From Paenibacillus sp. (GTDB lineage: Bacteria > Bacillota > Bacilli > Paenibacillales > Paenibacillaceae), in the NCBI GenBank assembly GCA_017512705.1, contig JAFWEX010000153.1, positions 1 through 43,590 on the forward strand: a stretch of DNA of 43,590 nt. The letters are read 5' to 3'. The notes beneath the pieces are model-generated. The model saw only the letters and a list, made by a program, of their open reading frames with translations. It was not told the origin of the DNA and did not search any database. Below are positions 7,537 through 16,739 of this stretch, piece by piece (within the stretch, counting starts at the first letter, position 1; each line of letters starts with the position of its first letter). The translations under genes and the position numbers were made by a program.

Positions 7537-8142
7537 CTAAGGACGGCATGGGTCAATGATGGAGTAGTCCGAATTCTCCATATGGATATCGAATTCCTCG
7601 ATTCCCTGATTCAAAATCAGGTCGGCTTCATGTGCAGTAATCGGGATGACCCACAACAGAGGGACCGTTCCTTGACCCGTGTGGATATGTTCGAGAGATT
7701 CATTTTCTCCCCGCAATTCGTCAATTAATAGAGCAGTCGCAGTCCATTCTGCTGGTGCTAGTCCACTTGATTTCATCACGCGCGGAATGTCGGAATTCGG
7801 GGCATTTTCGATATGATGTGAAATTATATCTGCCAAATAGGTGTTGACACGCTCTACAGTTACACCGCCAAGATCCGATTGCAGTGCAAGCATCCACTCT
7901 GCGGCGATTTGTTCTCCTGAAGGCCGGGTGGCTTGAGATAAGCCTACAGTGACGAATCGAGATATACCGGACTGCATCATTGCAGGAAAATAGTACATTT
8001 CCACATGAATGTTTCGTTCCATTTTGGAAAGTATCATTCTACGCTCAGGCATGCCCCATTCGTTCATGTAGGTTCCCAAAAGATAAGTCCTTCGGATATC
8101 TAGCGAAAATCGTTCTTCATCTGACAGTTGCTCAAAGGTCAT
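7537..8142 (-). CDS. Suppressor of fused (SUFU) domain protein
   Basis: The 201-residue product ends with the hallmark of bacterial SUFU-domain proteins: 'VPLLWVIPITAHEADLILNQ' then 'GIEEFDIHMENSDYSIIDP'. In animals SUFU binds Gli factors; the bacterial members are usually linked to immunity proteins of toxin systems or are of unknown function, so the name carries no Hedgehog role. I chose the internal ATG at 8142 because a perfect GGAGGA lies eight bases upstream, whereas the longer frame to 8175 has none. No toxin gene adjoins it. It is divergent from gnd and cytosolic by composition. Confidence 0.75.
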   Translation of the reverse strand: MTFEQLSDEERFSLDIRRTYLLGTYMNEWGMPERRMILSKMERNIHVEMYYFPAMMQSGISRFVTVGLSQATRPSGEQIAAEWMLALQSDLGGVTVERVNTYLADIISHHIENAPNSDIPRVMKSSGLAPAEWTATALLIDELRGENESLEHIHTGQGTVPLLWVIPITAHEADLILNQGIEEFDIHMENSDYSIIDPCRP

Positions 8143-8355
8143 CAGCAAGCTCCTCCAATCATAATATCGATTCATTGACTGATCCTATAATAACGTATTT
8201 TATGAAAATAAAATGAACACCTTTGCCAATTACAACGTTTTCTTGCTGTACGACCGGGGGGCGGGGTTCACTTTCATACATAAAACCGTTAAAATGGGTA
8301 TATTGTTGAGATTTTTTTTCAATAAAATTAATTGGAGTAAAGGATGGAGGACCAG

Positions 8356-9765
8356 ATGACAAAACAACAAATCGGCGTAATCGGCCTGGCAGTCATGGGT
8401 AAAAATTTGGCCTTTAATATTGAGAGCAGAGGATTTTCAGTATCGGTATTCAACCGTTCCCCTGAAAAAACACATGACCTATTGAAAGAAGCCGAGGGCA
8501 GAAACCTGACAGGTACATTCTCCATTGAAGAATTCGTAGCCTCCCTGGAATCCCCGCGCAAAATCCTGATCATGGTACAAGCTGGTAAAGCTACTGATGC
8601 AACCATTGAGCAGTTGCTGCCTCACTTGGATGAAGGGGACATCATCATCGACGGCGGAAACGCATATTTCCCTGACACAGTACGTCGCAGCAAAGAGTTG
8701 GAAGACAAAGGCATTCGCTTCATCGGTACAGGCGTATCCGGAGGAGAAGAAGGCGCATTGAAAGGCCCTTCCATTATGCCAGGCGGACAGGAAAGTGCTT
8801 ATAAACTGGTGGAACCGATCCTGACGGCGATTTCGGCTAAAGTCGGTGACGATCCATGTTGTACATATATCGGACCAGACGGTGCTGGACACTATGTGAA
8901 AATGGTACATAACGGCATTGAGTATGGGGACATGCAATTGATCGGTGAAGCATACCACCTGCTGAAATCGGTACTGAACGTATCGGTAGAGGAATTGCAT
9001 GAAATCTTCACAGAGTGGAATCAAGGCGAACTGGATAGTTACCTGATTGAGATCACGGCGGACATTTTCTCCAAATATGATCCAGAAACAGGCAAACCGA
9101 TGGTTGATGTGATTCTGGATGCTGCTGGACAAAAAGGAACAGGTAAATGGACGAGCCAAAGCGCGCTGGATCTCGGCGTACCATTGTCCATGATTACGGA
9201 ATCCGTATTCTCCCGTTTCTTGTCGGCCATGAAAGACGAGCGTATCGCTGCAAGTAAAATCCTGAACGGACCTAAGACAGAAGCATTCTCGGGTGACAAA
9301 AAAGCGTTCATCGAGAGCGTGCGCAAAGCGCTGTTCGCAAGTAAAATCGTATCCTACGCTCAAGGCTTCGCACAGATGCGTGCCGCATCCGACGAATATG
9401 GCTGGGATCTGAAATACGGCAACATCGCGATGATCTTCCGTGGTGGATGCATTATCCGTTCGCAGTTCCTGCAAAACATCAAGGAAGCATACGACAAAGA
9501 CGCAGCACTGAAAAACCTGCTGCTTGATCCATATTTCCAAAACATTGTAGAATCCTACCAGGATGCATGGCGTGAAGTTATTGCTGTGGCAGTTAAACAA
9601 GGTATTCCGGTGCCGGGCTTCTCCAGCGCATTGTCATACTACGACAGCTACCGTACAGAGCGTTTGCCAGCGAACCTGTTGCAGGCACAACGTGACTACT
9701 TTGGCGCGCACACGTTCAAACGTGTGGACAAAGAAGGCAGCTTCCACCACAACTGGATGGAGTAA
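8356..9765 (+). CDS. gndA: 6-phosphogluconate dehydrogenase, decarboxylating
   Basis: The 469-residue protein equals the length of B. subtilis GndA/YqjI and is very similar to it throughout. The dinucleotide-binding site '[14 protein letters not shown]' with 'VFNRS' after beta-2 (NADP-type) is at residues 5-35. The substrate and catalytic segments '[19 protein letters not shown]' and '[22 protein letters not shown]' contain the catalytic Lys. The C-terminal '[20 protein letters not shown]' closes the fold. It oxidises 6-phosphogluconate to ribulose 5-phosphate plus CO2 in the pentose phosphate pathway. ATG 8356 follows GGAGG by five bases; an ATG four codons earlier is also possible. A terminator follows. 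Confidence 0.95.
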   Translation: MTKQQIGVIGLAVMGKNLAFNIESRGFSVSVFNRSPEKTHDLLKEAEGRNLTGTFSIEEFVASLESPRKILIMVQAGKATDATIEQLLPHLDEGDIIIDGGNAYFPDTVRRSKELEDKGIRFIGTGVSGGEEGALKGPSIMPGGQESAYKLVEPILTAISAKVGDDPCCTYIGPDGAGHYVKMVHNGIEYGDMQLIGEAYHLLKSVLNVSVEELHEIFTEWNQGELDSYLIEITADIFSKYDPETGKPMVDVILDAAGQKGTGKWTSQSALDLGVPLSMITESVFSRFLSAMKDERIAASKILNGPKTEAFSGDKKAFIESVRKALFASKIVSYAQGFAQMRAASDEYGWDLKYGNIAMIFRGGCIIRSQFLQNIKEAYDKDAALKNLLLDPYFQNIVESYQDAWREVIAVAVKQGIPVPGFSSALSYYDSYRTERLPANLLQAQRDYFGAHTFKRVDKEGSFHHNWME

Positions 9766-9796
9766 TCTTCGAATCATATGCATGAATATAAGTGGC

Positions 9797-9838
9797 TTGG
9801 AGGACCGGATCATACCGGTAACCTCCAGGTCCCTTTTT
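9797..9838 (+). terminator. Rho-independent terminator after gndA
   Basis: TGGAGG (9798-9803) pairs with CCTCCA (9822-9827), with a nested CCGG/CCGG pairing, followed by a T run. Confidence 0.75.
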
Positions 9839-10037
9839 ATGTATAGGCCTTGGAATCCAGAAACCTGAACCTGATGAGCAACAACGTCCTAGGTACGATA
9901 TATTGTGCGAGAACCGGCGTTCTTGTAATCGCACCTGAAAGGAATACTCTGCAGGCATAGCCTTCCCCCATGTGCAGGGCTGTGTTATGATAGGACAAAA
10001 GTGCTCACGAAATGCTTGAATTAAAGGAGTGTACATC

Positions 10038-10547
10038 TTGGGCAAGTCTAAAAATATTATTCTCATCGGCATGATGGGGACAGGTAAGTCAACCGTCGCA
10101 GAGATGCTTTCACGCGAGTTGGGCTATCCATTAATCGATGTGGATGCTGCGGTTGAACAGAAGGAAGGCTGTACGATTCCTGAGCTGTTTTCGGACAAGG
10201 GAGAGGCTTACTTCCGAGATGTAGAGAACCGGATGTTATGTTCGGTACTTGAGAAGGATGCACAGGTCATTGCGACTGGAGGGGGCGTTGTACTTCGTCC
10301 TGATAACTGTGAAGCTATGTCAGCGAATGGATGGGTTGTTGCTCTCACAGCAGACCCTGAGGTCATTGTAGAACGTGTGAGTGGCTGTGAGAATCGTCCG
10401 CTGCTTGCAGGTAATGCAGAGGAACGGATTCGCATGATTATGGAAGAGCGAAAAGATGCGTATCGTTTCGCACATTACACGGTGGATACAACTGCGCTTT
10501 CTGCGGCCGAAGTGACTCGTTTAATTTTAGCGCATTACCGCGTCTAA
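10038..10547 (+). CDS. aroK: Shikimate kinase
   Basis: This 169-residue kinase has the P-loop 'GMMGTGKST' (residues 11-19), the 'LIDVD' shikimate-binding Asp pair (about 33-37), 'EAYFRDVE' with the substrate Arg, 'ATGGGVVL' (about 77-84) and a lid segment 'CENRPLL'. It phosphorylates shikimate at the 3-OH using ATP. The start is TTG 10038, eight bases after AAAGGAG; the GTG nine bases earlier overlaps that site and is unlikely. The next step of the pathway, aroA, is only about 500 bases away but separated by the opposing rhodanese gene, so they are not one operon. Confidence 0.93.
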   Translation: MGKSKNIILIGMMGTGKSTVAEMLSRELGYPLIDVDAAVEQKEGCTIPELFSDKGEAYFRDVENRMLCSVLEKDAQVIATGGGVVLRPDNCEAMSANGWVVALTADPEVIVERVSGCENRPLLAGNAEERIRMIMEERKDAYRFAHYTVDTTALSAAEVTRLILAHYRV

Positions 10548-10577
10548 GCTTGTTATCACCGAAGAGTGTGAACTAAA

Positions 10578-10602
10578 AAACGGGCCGAAGCGGCCCGCTT
10601 TT
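10578..10602. terminator. Bidirectional terminator between aroK and the rhodanese gene
   Basis: CGGGCCG (10581-10587) and CGGCCCG (10591-10597) form a strong GC stem, flanked by A runs on the left and T residues on the right. It can end both convergent transcripts. Confidence 0.85.
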
Positions 10603-10606
10603 AAAG

Positions 10607-10912
10607 TTAATCCTCCTGCTGCCACTCCAGCATACCGCCGACCATATTCTTACAGCCATCGTACCCTAGCTGCTGCAAGTATTCACAAGCTCGTTCACTG
10701 CGGTAACCACTGCGGCAGATGAGAATGATCTCACCAGACTTGTCAATCTCAGACAAGCGGTCTGGAATCTGTCCGAGTGGAATGTGTTTGGCACCGTCAA
10801 TCATGCCTTGCGCGACTTCCTCGTCCTCGCGGACGTCTATCATCTGAAGCTTTTCCCCGGCTTGTAAACGGCGGCGTAGCTCGGATGTTTCAATTTCAGC
10901 TATTTGTGTCAT
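10607..10912 (-). CDS. Rhodanese-like domain protein
   Basis: A single-domain rhodanese of 101 residues. 'MIDVREDEEVAQGMIDGAKHIPLGQIPDRL' (quoted in part) is the conserved first half, and 'LICRSGYRSERACEYLQQLGY' carries the active-site cysteine in a CRSGYRS loop (about residues 67-73), which fits a sulfurtransferase. It ends with 'VGGMLEWQQED'. Such stand-alone cytosolic domains shuttle persulfide sulfur; the specific partner is unknown. A GAGGAC site precedes the ATG. Its upstream region faces the aroA promoter region. Confidence 0.9.
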   Translation of the reverse strand: MTQIAEIETSELRRRLQAGEKLQMIDVREDEEVAQGMIDGAKHIPLGQIPDRLSEIDKSGEIILICRSGYRSERACEYLQQLGYDGCKNMVGGMLEWQQED

Positions 10913-11030
10913 ATTCAGGTCCTCTTTTCTATATGGACTTAACGCCTCTTATGATACCCAAGGGATACAGGGGATGTCAATTTGGCCTTACACTGCTTCA
11001 CTAATCCACTCAATGAAGGAGACAAATATC

Positions 11031-12326
11031 ATGGACGTTATCGTTAAACCTACCCCTAATCTGAATGGGGAGATCGGAGCCTTGTCCTCCAAAAACTACA
11101 CCACCCGTTATCTGCTGGCTGCTGCGCTGGCAGAAGGAACAAGCACGATTCATTTTCCGGCACATAGTGAGGATAGTGATGCGATGCGCAGATGTATTCG
11201 TGATCTGGGCGCTGTACTGGAGGAAGACGACACTAAAATCGTAATTCAAGGTTTTGGCAGCCGTCCTCGTGATGTACGCGAATTGAACGTAGGCAATGCG
11301 GGTGCTGTGCTTCGATTCCTTATGGGCGTTACAGCGCTGTGCCCTGAAGTTACATTTGTGAACACGTACCCTGATTCTCTTGGCAAACGACCTCATGACG
11401 ATCTGATCGTCGCGCTGGGTCAAATGGGCGTAGAAGTTCAGCATCAGCAAGGACGTCTACCAATAACTATTAAGGGCGGCAATGCCAAGGGGGGGCATAT
11501 CCGTGTGTCAGGCTCGGTGAGTTCCCAATATTTGAGCGCTTTGCTGTTTGTAACCCCTCTGCTTGCAGAAGATAGCACCATTGAGGTTCTTCATGATCTC
11601 AAATCAAAAGTAGTTATTGGACAGACGCTGGAGGTTCTAGCACAAGCGGGCATCATCATTCATGCCAGCGATGATTATATGTCCTTCCGTGTTCCTGGTC
11701 GCCAGGCCTACAAGCCGACAACATACACCGTGCAAGGGGACTATCCGGGTTCGGCTGCTGTACTTGCAGCTGCAGCCGTTACACAGTCTGATGTGAAGAT
11801 TCTCAGACTGATGGAGCAGAGCAAGCAAGGGGAGCGTGCCATCGTAGATGTGCTCCGTATGATGGAAGTGCCGCTTACTCATGAGAATGATGTGGTTCAT
11901 GTGCGCGGGAATGGCAGATTGAAGGCAGTTGAATTTGACGGAGATGCGGCTACGGACGCCGTATTGGCCATGGTAGCCGCAGCAGTATTTGCGGAAGGAA
12001 CGTCACGGTTTTATAATGTAGAGAACCTGCGTTACAAGGAATGTGACCGAATAACGGATTATTTGAATGAACTGCGGAAGGCAGGAGCTAATGTCGAGGA
12101 GCGTCAGGCAGAGATTATTGTACACGGACGTCCAGAAGGTGTTGAGGGCGGTGTAGAGATCAATGCTCACTATGACCATCGTGTTATTATGGCGCTAACC
12201 GTCGTAGGTTTACGTGCCAAGCAGCCTCTCCGTATTCGGGATGCACACCATGTAGCCAAGTCATATCCGCAATATTTTGACCATTTGCAGGTGCTTGGAG
12301 CCTCGGTTCAGTGGGTAAAAGAGTAA
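11031..12326 (+). CDS. aroA: 3-phosphoshikimate 1-carboxyvinyltransferase (EPSP synthase)
   Basis: The 431-residue protein is an EPSP synthase, transferring the enolpyruvyl group of PEP to shikimate 3-phosphate. Visible landmarks: the N-terminal lysine in 'LSSKNYTTRYLLAAAL' (K21), 'GNAGAVLRFLMG' (88-99), 'DSLGKRPHDDL', 'SGSVSSQYLSALL', 'VQGDYPGSAAVLAAAAV' with the catalytic Asp, 'RYKECDRI', and 'HYDHRVIMAL' near the end. The start ATG 11031 has AAGGAG nine bases upstream. Two normally conserved PEP-pocket positions differ: Thr97 and Pro101 in E. coli numbering are Ala92 and Phe96 here. The next gene begins 36 bases downstream and may be co-transcribed. Confidence 0.93.
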   Translation: MDVIVKPTPNLNGEIGALSSKNYTTRYLLAAALAEGTSTIHFPAHSEDSDAMRRCIRDLGAVLEEDDTKIVIQGFGSRPRDVRELNVGNAGAVLRFLMGVTALCPEVTFVNTYPDSLGKRPHDDLIVALGQMGVEVQHQQGRLPITIKGGNAKGGHIRVSGSVSSQYLSALLFVTPLLAEDSTIEVLHDLKSKVVIGQTLEVLAQAGIIIHASDDYMSFRVPGRQAYKPTTYTVQGDYPGSAAVLAAAAVTQSDVKILRLMEQSKQGERAIVDVLRMMEVPLTHENDVVHVRGNGRLKAVEFDGDAATDAVLAMVAAAVFAEGTSRFYNVENLRYKECDRITDYLNELRKAGANVEERQAEIIVHGRPEGVEGGVEINAHYDHRVIMALTVVGLRAKQPLRIRDAHHVAKSYPQYFDHLQVLGASVQWVKE

Positions 12327-12362
12327 ATTAACACGTTAAGCAGAAAAGGATGGTGCTTGAAC

Positions 12363-12797
12363 ATGGAATTTAACAACCCTACTCGAGAAGAAATTGGACA
12401 CATCTTACGCAATGCTGGCAACATCGCTGTTGTCGGCTTATCGGACAAGTCAGATCGTACCTCGTACATGGTGGCGGAAGCGATGCAGAGCAGGGGATAC
12501 CGAATTATCCCTGTTAATCCGCAAGCACAAGGAGAGATTCTGGGTGAGAAGGTATATGCCACACTCGCCGATATCCCGGAACCTGTTGACATTGTTAATG
12601 TGTTTCGGCGTGAGGAATTTTGTGCAGAAATCGCTCGTGAAGCTGCGGCCATCAAGGCGAATGTATTATGGCTTCAACTCGGTATTCATAACGATGAGGC
12701 TGTCCAGATTGCCGCAGAGAACGGCATGACGGCTGTAACTAATCGTTGTATCAAAGTAGAAGATTCTATCGTTCTGCGGGGCGCTGGCCGCAACTAA
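12363..12797 (+). CDS. CoA-binding protein (YccU/CoA_binding_2 family)
   Basis: A 144-residue Rossmann-fold protein. 'IAVVGLSDKSDRTSYMVAEAM' (about residues 22-42) is the glycine loop of the family, followed by 'GYRIIPVNPQAQGEILGEKVY' (in part), 'VDIVNVFRREE', 'LWLQLGIHNDEAV' and 'VTNRCIKVE'. Such single-domain proteins resemble the CoA-binding half of succinyl-CoA synthetase; their physiological job is not known. ATG 12363 was preferred to TTG 12357; AAAGGATGG precedes both. It lies 36 bases after aroA and is followed by a terminator, so it is probably the last gene of an aroA transcript. Confidence 0.88.
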   Translation: MEFNNPTREEIGHILRNAGNIAVVGLSDKSDRTSYMVAEAMQSRGYRIIPVNPQAQGEILGEKVYATLADIPEPVDIVNVFRREEFCAEIAREAAAIKANVLWLQLGIHNDEAVQIAAENGMTAVTNRCIKVEDSIVLRGAGRN

Positions 12798-12849
12798 GAG
12801 GTTGTACAATTGTTATGGTAATGCCTGTCTCTAATGCTATGAAACGAGT

Positions 12850-12884
12850 ATCCCGTGTTCTTCCAAAGACGCGGGATTTTTCCT
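12850..12884 (+). terminator. Rho-independent terminator after the CoA-binding protein gene
   Basis: ATCCCGTG (12850-12857) pairs with CGCGGGAT (12870-12877), one T-G wobble, followed by TTTTTCC. Confidence 0.75.
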
Positions 12885-12958
12885 GTTTGATATTCCCTTT
12901 TTGCTTTGACAAAATGCTGCGTAAAGCTTACCATCTAGGATAGAAAGGAGAGGTCGCC

Positions 12959-13687
12959 ATGAATTGGCTCGGATCCTTGCAACAGCTCGGCAGAGCAGTT
13001 ATGTTGCCTACAATGGTCCTCCCCGCTGCCGCCATTTTGCTCAGTGTGGGCAGTTTGCCCTGGAACGCCTGGGGAATGGCAGTTGTTGGTGAAGTGTCTA
13101 CCGTGGCCGGACACGGTATTTTTTATTTTTTGCCCTATTTGTTCGCAGTCGGCGTGGCGCTGGGACTCTCCAACCAGGCAGGTCAAGCGGGACTTGCAGC
13201 GCTGGCAGGTATCGTCATCTATGATCAGGTCACTAGGAACTTTGGGGATGGCACGGTGCAGCCTGCTTCGTTAATTGGAATTATACTCGGTGCATTAGCC
13301 GGTGGAATGCATAATCGGTTTAAAAGCATCAAACTGCCCGAAATTTTACAATTTTTCGGCGGTTCAAGGTTTGTTTTACTAATTGTAGGGCTCTGTTCAG
13401 CCTTGTTTTCTTGCTTTATGTTATGGATTGCTCCTCTTGCGCAACAGGGGTTAAATTTCATTGCGACGTGGGAGTACAGTCTTGGCGGTTTCGGATTGTT
13501 TATCTATGGCGTGTTGTACAGAGTGTTGGTTGCTTTTGGACTTCATCACTTACTCAACAATGTATTCTGGTTCCAGCTAGGAACCTATGAAACGCCGAGC
13601 GGTAACATCGTGCAAGGGGATTTGCCGCGATTCTTTGCGGTGATCCGTCTGCGGGGTTTTTCATGGCCGGACTATTCCCAATTATGA
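12959..13687 (+). pseudogene. PTS GlcNAc/glucose-type transporter, N-terminal IIC part, cut off by a frameshift
   Basis: This 242-residue frame is the first half of an EIIC permease domain most like NagE/PtsG: 'LGRAVMLPTMVLPAAAILL' (residues 11-29), 'GGMHNRFKSIKLPEILQFFGG', and 'FGLHHLLNNVFWFQLG'. It begins at ATG 12959 after AAAGGAGAGG. Near residue 226 it should read on into the conserved 'RFFAGDP.AGFFMAG' motif, but after 'GDLPRFFA' the frame shifts into 'VIRLRGFSWPDYSQL' and stops. Restoring one G in the GG at 13639-13640 gives the family motif exactly. The other frame carries the rest (13642-14838). As read, no complete IIC would be made; a sequencing error is the main alternative. Confidence 0.85.
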
Positions 13688-14838
13688 TGTTTGCTATTCC
13701 TGTGATTGCACTGGCAATTATACAGGAGGCCAGAGAAGATCTGAAACCAAAGATCAAGAAGGTCTTTCTTACCTCAGCACTTGTATGTTTTTTAACAGGA
13801 GTGTCCGAGCAGATCGAATTTGCTTTTCTTTTTGCGGCACCTTATCTGTTCATTGTCCATGCAGTGATGTCTGGGATAGCAATGTGGCTTAGTTATTGGC
13901 TCGATATACGTCATGGCTTTTCTTACTCAGCTGGCGTTATTGATTACATACTCAATTTCCATTTGTCTGAGAATGCTTGGAAGCTTATCCCGATTGGCAT
14001 ACTATATGGGCTGGCCTATTATTTCCTGTTCCGCTGGACGATTCGTACCTTCAAGATACCAACACCTGGGCGAGAAGAAGGGTCTATGTTGGAAGATTGG
14101 GTTGGAAATATTCCTTATCAGGCCCCTCTAATTCTGGAAGCATTGGGTGGGAAAAGTAACATTGTACAAGTAGAAGCATGTATTACACGCCTGCGTTTGA
14201 CGGTACATGACGATCGCCTTATCGATACAAGCGCCATGAAGAATCTGGGATCAGCCGGGCTGATCAAGCTGGGCGGCGGTAACGTACAAGTGGTTTTCGG
14301 TACCTATTCTGAGCTAATTCGGGAAGAAATTGCGAAGCTGCTGGAACGGGATTTGCAGCAGGTGTTGTTTGCGGCACCCGTTCAGGGTAAGATGCTTCCG
14401 ATTGAGGAGGTACCGGACCAGATTTTCGCAGCCAAGCTGGTTGGGGACGGTGTTGCTTTTGTACCGGAGCGTGGAGAGCTGGTGTCACCTGTTTTTGGAA
14501 CGATTATGCACCTCTACCCAACGATGCACGCCCTGGGCATTTCGACACGTGAGGGAGTGGAGGTCCTGCTGCATATCGGGATTGACACCTCACAACTTAA
14601 AGGGCATTTTGAGGCATTTGTTCAGGAAGGGGATACCGTAGAGCCTGGACAACTACTTATCAAATTTGATTTAGAGGTATTACGTGAACAGGCAGCATCA
14701 CTCACGACTCCGATGGTTATTACGAACCCGGATCGTGTAAAATCATGGAGTTTTGCTCCATTTAAGCAAGTAAAGAAAGGTCAGGCATCCGTCATGTCCG
14801 TGGTGCTCTATGACAGGAACGTTGGAGGGGTAGAATGA
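13642..14838 (+). pseudogene. PTS GlcNAc/glucose-type transporter, rest of IIC plus IIB and IIA domains
   Basis: In the shifted frame the transporter continues: 'DPSAGFFMAGLFPIMMFAIP' and further IIC helices with 'CFLTGVSEQIEFAF'. The IIB domain follows (about 14120-14330), with its phosphorylatable cysteine in 'VEACITRLRLTV' and 'LGSAGLIKLGGGNVQVVFG'. The IIA domain (about 14390-14800) has 'GDGVAFVPERGELVSPVFG', 'MHALGIS' and the active-site histidine in 'VLLHIGIDTSQLKG'. The IIC-IIB-IIA order and the sequence are closest to NagE, so N-acetylglucosamine is the likely substrate; glucose is possible. ATG 13663 could allow internal restart, giving a partial IIC plus intact IIB and IIA. It overlaps ptsI by four bases (ATGA). 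Confidence 0.85.
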
Positions 14839-16595
14839 AGATACAAGGCATCAATGGAGCTGCAGGCATCGCCATCGGCAAAGCATTTGTCCTGCCCAGC
14901 TGGGAATGGGATCTGCCCGATCAGAAGATGGATTCAGTAGATCTTGCCCAGGAATTCGAACGGCTGTATGAGGGGATACGGACATCGAAGGATGAGATTG
15001 AATTTATTAAAAATGAGTTTAAGGAAGTCGTAGGACCTGAAGAATCGAGTATCTTTGACGCCCATCTGGCGATTCTGGAAGATCCGGTTTTTATGAACGA
15101 AATCCGAGGCATTATTGAACGTCAGTACAAGGCGGCAGAAGTTGCGGTAAAAGAAGCGATAGATCATTTTGTCACCATGTTTGATCTTCTGGAAGATGAA
15201 TATATGAAAGAGCGGGCGATCGACATCAAGGATGTCGGCAACCGTCTGCTCAAACATCTGTTGGGTGCACCTGAGATTACGCTTCCCTCAGATACACAGC
15301 CGTATATTCTCGTTGCCAAAGAGCTATCACCATCGCAGCTGGCACATCTTAACCCAAGCTATGTTCTGGGTATTGTTACCCTGATTGGTGGCAAGACGTC
15401 TCACTCGGCCATCATGGCACGTGCGATGGGCATCCCTCTCGTTTCCGGACTGGAAGCGAGTGCTGGCATGCCGGTAGAAACGGGAGATCTGTTGGTAGTG
15501 GATGGTGATAATGGACTGGTATTTACGGAACCGGATCGCAAAACCATTGAACGATACACAATGCTCCGTAACAAAGAGCTGAAGAAAAAAGAACAATTGC
15601 AAGTGCTCGCCACCGTTGATGCGGTGACCAAAGATGGGACAGTATTTAAGCTCGCTTCCAACATTAGTTCCGTGAAGGAACTTGATTTGGCGTTGAAGCA
15701 CGGTGCGAAGGGAGTAGGGTTGTTCCGCACCGAATTTCTGTATATGGACCGTGCGACATTCCCTGGAGAACAGGAACAGTATGAGGTATACCGACTTGTT
15801 GCAGAAAAAGCGGCAGGACAGCCGGTTGTTATTCGTACACTCGACATCGGAGGGGACAAACAGCTTGATTATTTTGAATTGCCCGAAGAAGATAATCCGT
15901 TCCTTGGATATCGATCCATTCGAATCAGTTTGGACCACAAGGATCTGTTTAAAACGCAGCTGACAGCGATTCTACGCGCGAGTGCGGCTGGCAATGTGAA
16001 GATTATGTATCCAATGATCTCATCGGTTGAAGAACTCCAGCAGGCCAATGAAGTTCTTAGGGAAGCGATGGCCGATCTTGATGAGCGGGGCCTCGCCTAC
16101 GATTCAAACATTCAAGTCGGTATCATGATTGAGGTTCCTGCTGCTGTTATGATAGCAGATTTGCTTGCGGAAGAAGCTGATTTCTTCAGTATCGGAACGA
16201 ACGATCTGGTTCAATATGTGCTGGCTGTAGACCGCATGAACGAACAGATTGCCCATATGTACCATCCGTATCATCCAGCTGTACTTCGTATGCTGCGGGC
16301 GACCGTAGACGCCGCACACTCGGCAGGAATTGATGTGAGTGTGTGCGGTGAGATGGCAGGGGACGAGCGTTCTATTCCGTTATGGTTGGAGCTGGGGATT
16401 CGTCATTTAAGCATGTCTCCGCAGTCATTACTGCGTGTGAAGCATAGGGTCTTGAATACAACGGCTACGGATGCTAGAGAGGAAGCACGCAAGTGTTTTA
16501 GCCTCAGAACGAGCAGTGATATTGAGCAGCGTTTGCAAACATTTAATGATGCGACCGGGAGTCCTGATGATCAAAGCGGATCCAATGCATCCTAA
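14835..16595 (+). CDS. ptsI: PTS enzyme I (phosphoenolpyruvate-protein phosphotransferase)
   Basis: The 586-residue enzyme I transfers phosphate from PEP to HPr, the first step of all PTS sugar uptake. The phosphorylated histidine is H190 in 'GGKTSHSAIMARAMGIP'. The PEP-binding barrel shows 'GVGLFRTEFLYMDR', 'RTLDIGGDKQLDYF', 'MIEVPAAVMIADLL', 'SIGTNDLVQY' and the catalytic cysteine in 'VSVCGEMAGD'. Its length is normal. The ATG overlaps the TGA of the transporter gene and has GGAGGGG upstream, so it is translationally coupled. Unusually, no ptsH lies beside it. A strong terminator follows at 16677. Confidence 0.95.
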   Translation: MKIQGINGAAGIAIGKAFVLPSWEWDLPDQKMDSVDLAQEFERLYEGIRTSKDEIEFIKNEFKEVVGPEESSIFDAHLAILEDPVFMNEIRGIIERQYKAAEVAVKEAIDHFVTMFDLLEDEYMKERAIDIKDVGNRLLKHLLGAPEITLPSDTQPYILVAKELSPSQLAHLNPSYVLGIVTLIGGKTSHSAIMARAMGIPLVSGLEASAGMPVETGDLLVVDGDNGLVFTEPDRKTIERYTMLRNKELKKKEQLQVLATVDAVTKDGTVFKLASNISSVKELDLALKHGAKGVGLFRTEFLYMDRATFPGEQEQYEVYRLVAEKAAGQPVVIRTLDIGGDKQLDYFELPEEDNPFLGYRSIRISLDHKDLFKTQLTAILRASAAGNVKIMYPMISSVEELQQANEVLREAMADLDERGLAYDSNIQVGIMIEVPAAVMIADLLAEEADFFSIGTNDLVQYVLAVDRMNEQIAHMYHPYHPAVLRMLRATVDAAHSAGIDVSVCGEMAGDERSIPLWLELGIRHLSMSPQSLLRVKHRVLNTTATDAREEARKCFSLRTSSDIEQRLQTFNDATGSPDDQSGSNAS

Positions 16596-16676
16596 AGAAA
16601 AGTGTACATTATCAGACGTTTAATACCTTTAAATTAATATATTCATTTTTGTACCATTTTTCCCAAAAGATATCAG

Positions 16677-16712
16677 AAAAACCGCTGTGTGTTTGCTTGC
16701 ACAGCGGTTTTT
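16677..16712. terminator. Bidirectional terminator between ptsI and the DJ-1/PfpI gene
   Basis: AAAAACCGCTGTG (16677-16689) and CACAGCGGTTTTT (16700-16712) form a perfect 13-base-pair stem with a ten-base loop. A and T ends make it work on both strands, between convergent genes. Confidence 0.9.
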
Positions 16713-16739
16713 CTTTGCTTTTGTTCATTTTTCTCACTT

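Noticed and set aside
8479-9600. Long minus-strand open frame of 373 codons inside gndA
   Set aside because: It is antisense to a full-length, well conserved dehydrogenase, is rich in Cys/Phe/His as expected of a shadow frame, and has no ribosome site.
15327-15938. Minus-strand open frame inside ptsI
   Set aside because: Antisense shadow of conserved enzyme I coding sequence; composition is typical of a reverse frame.
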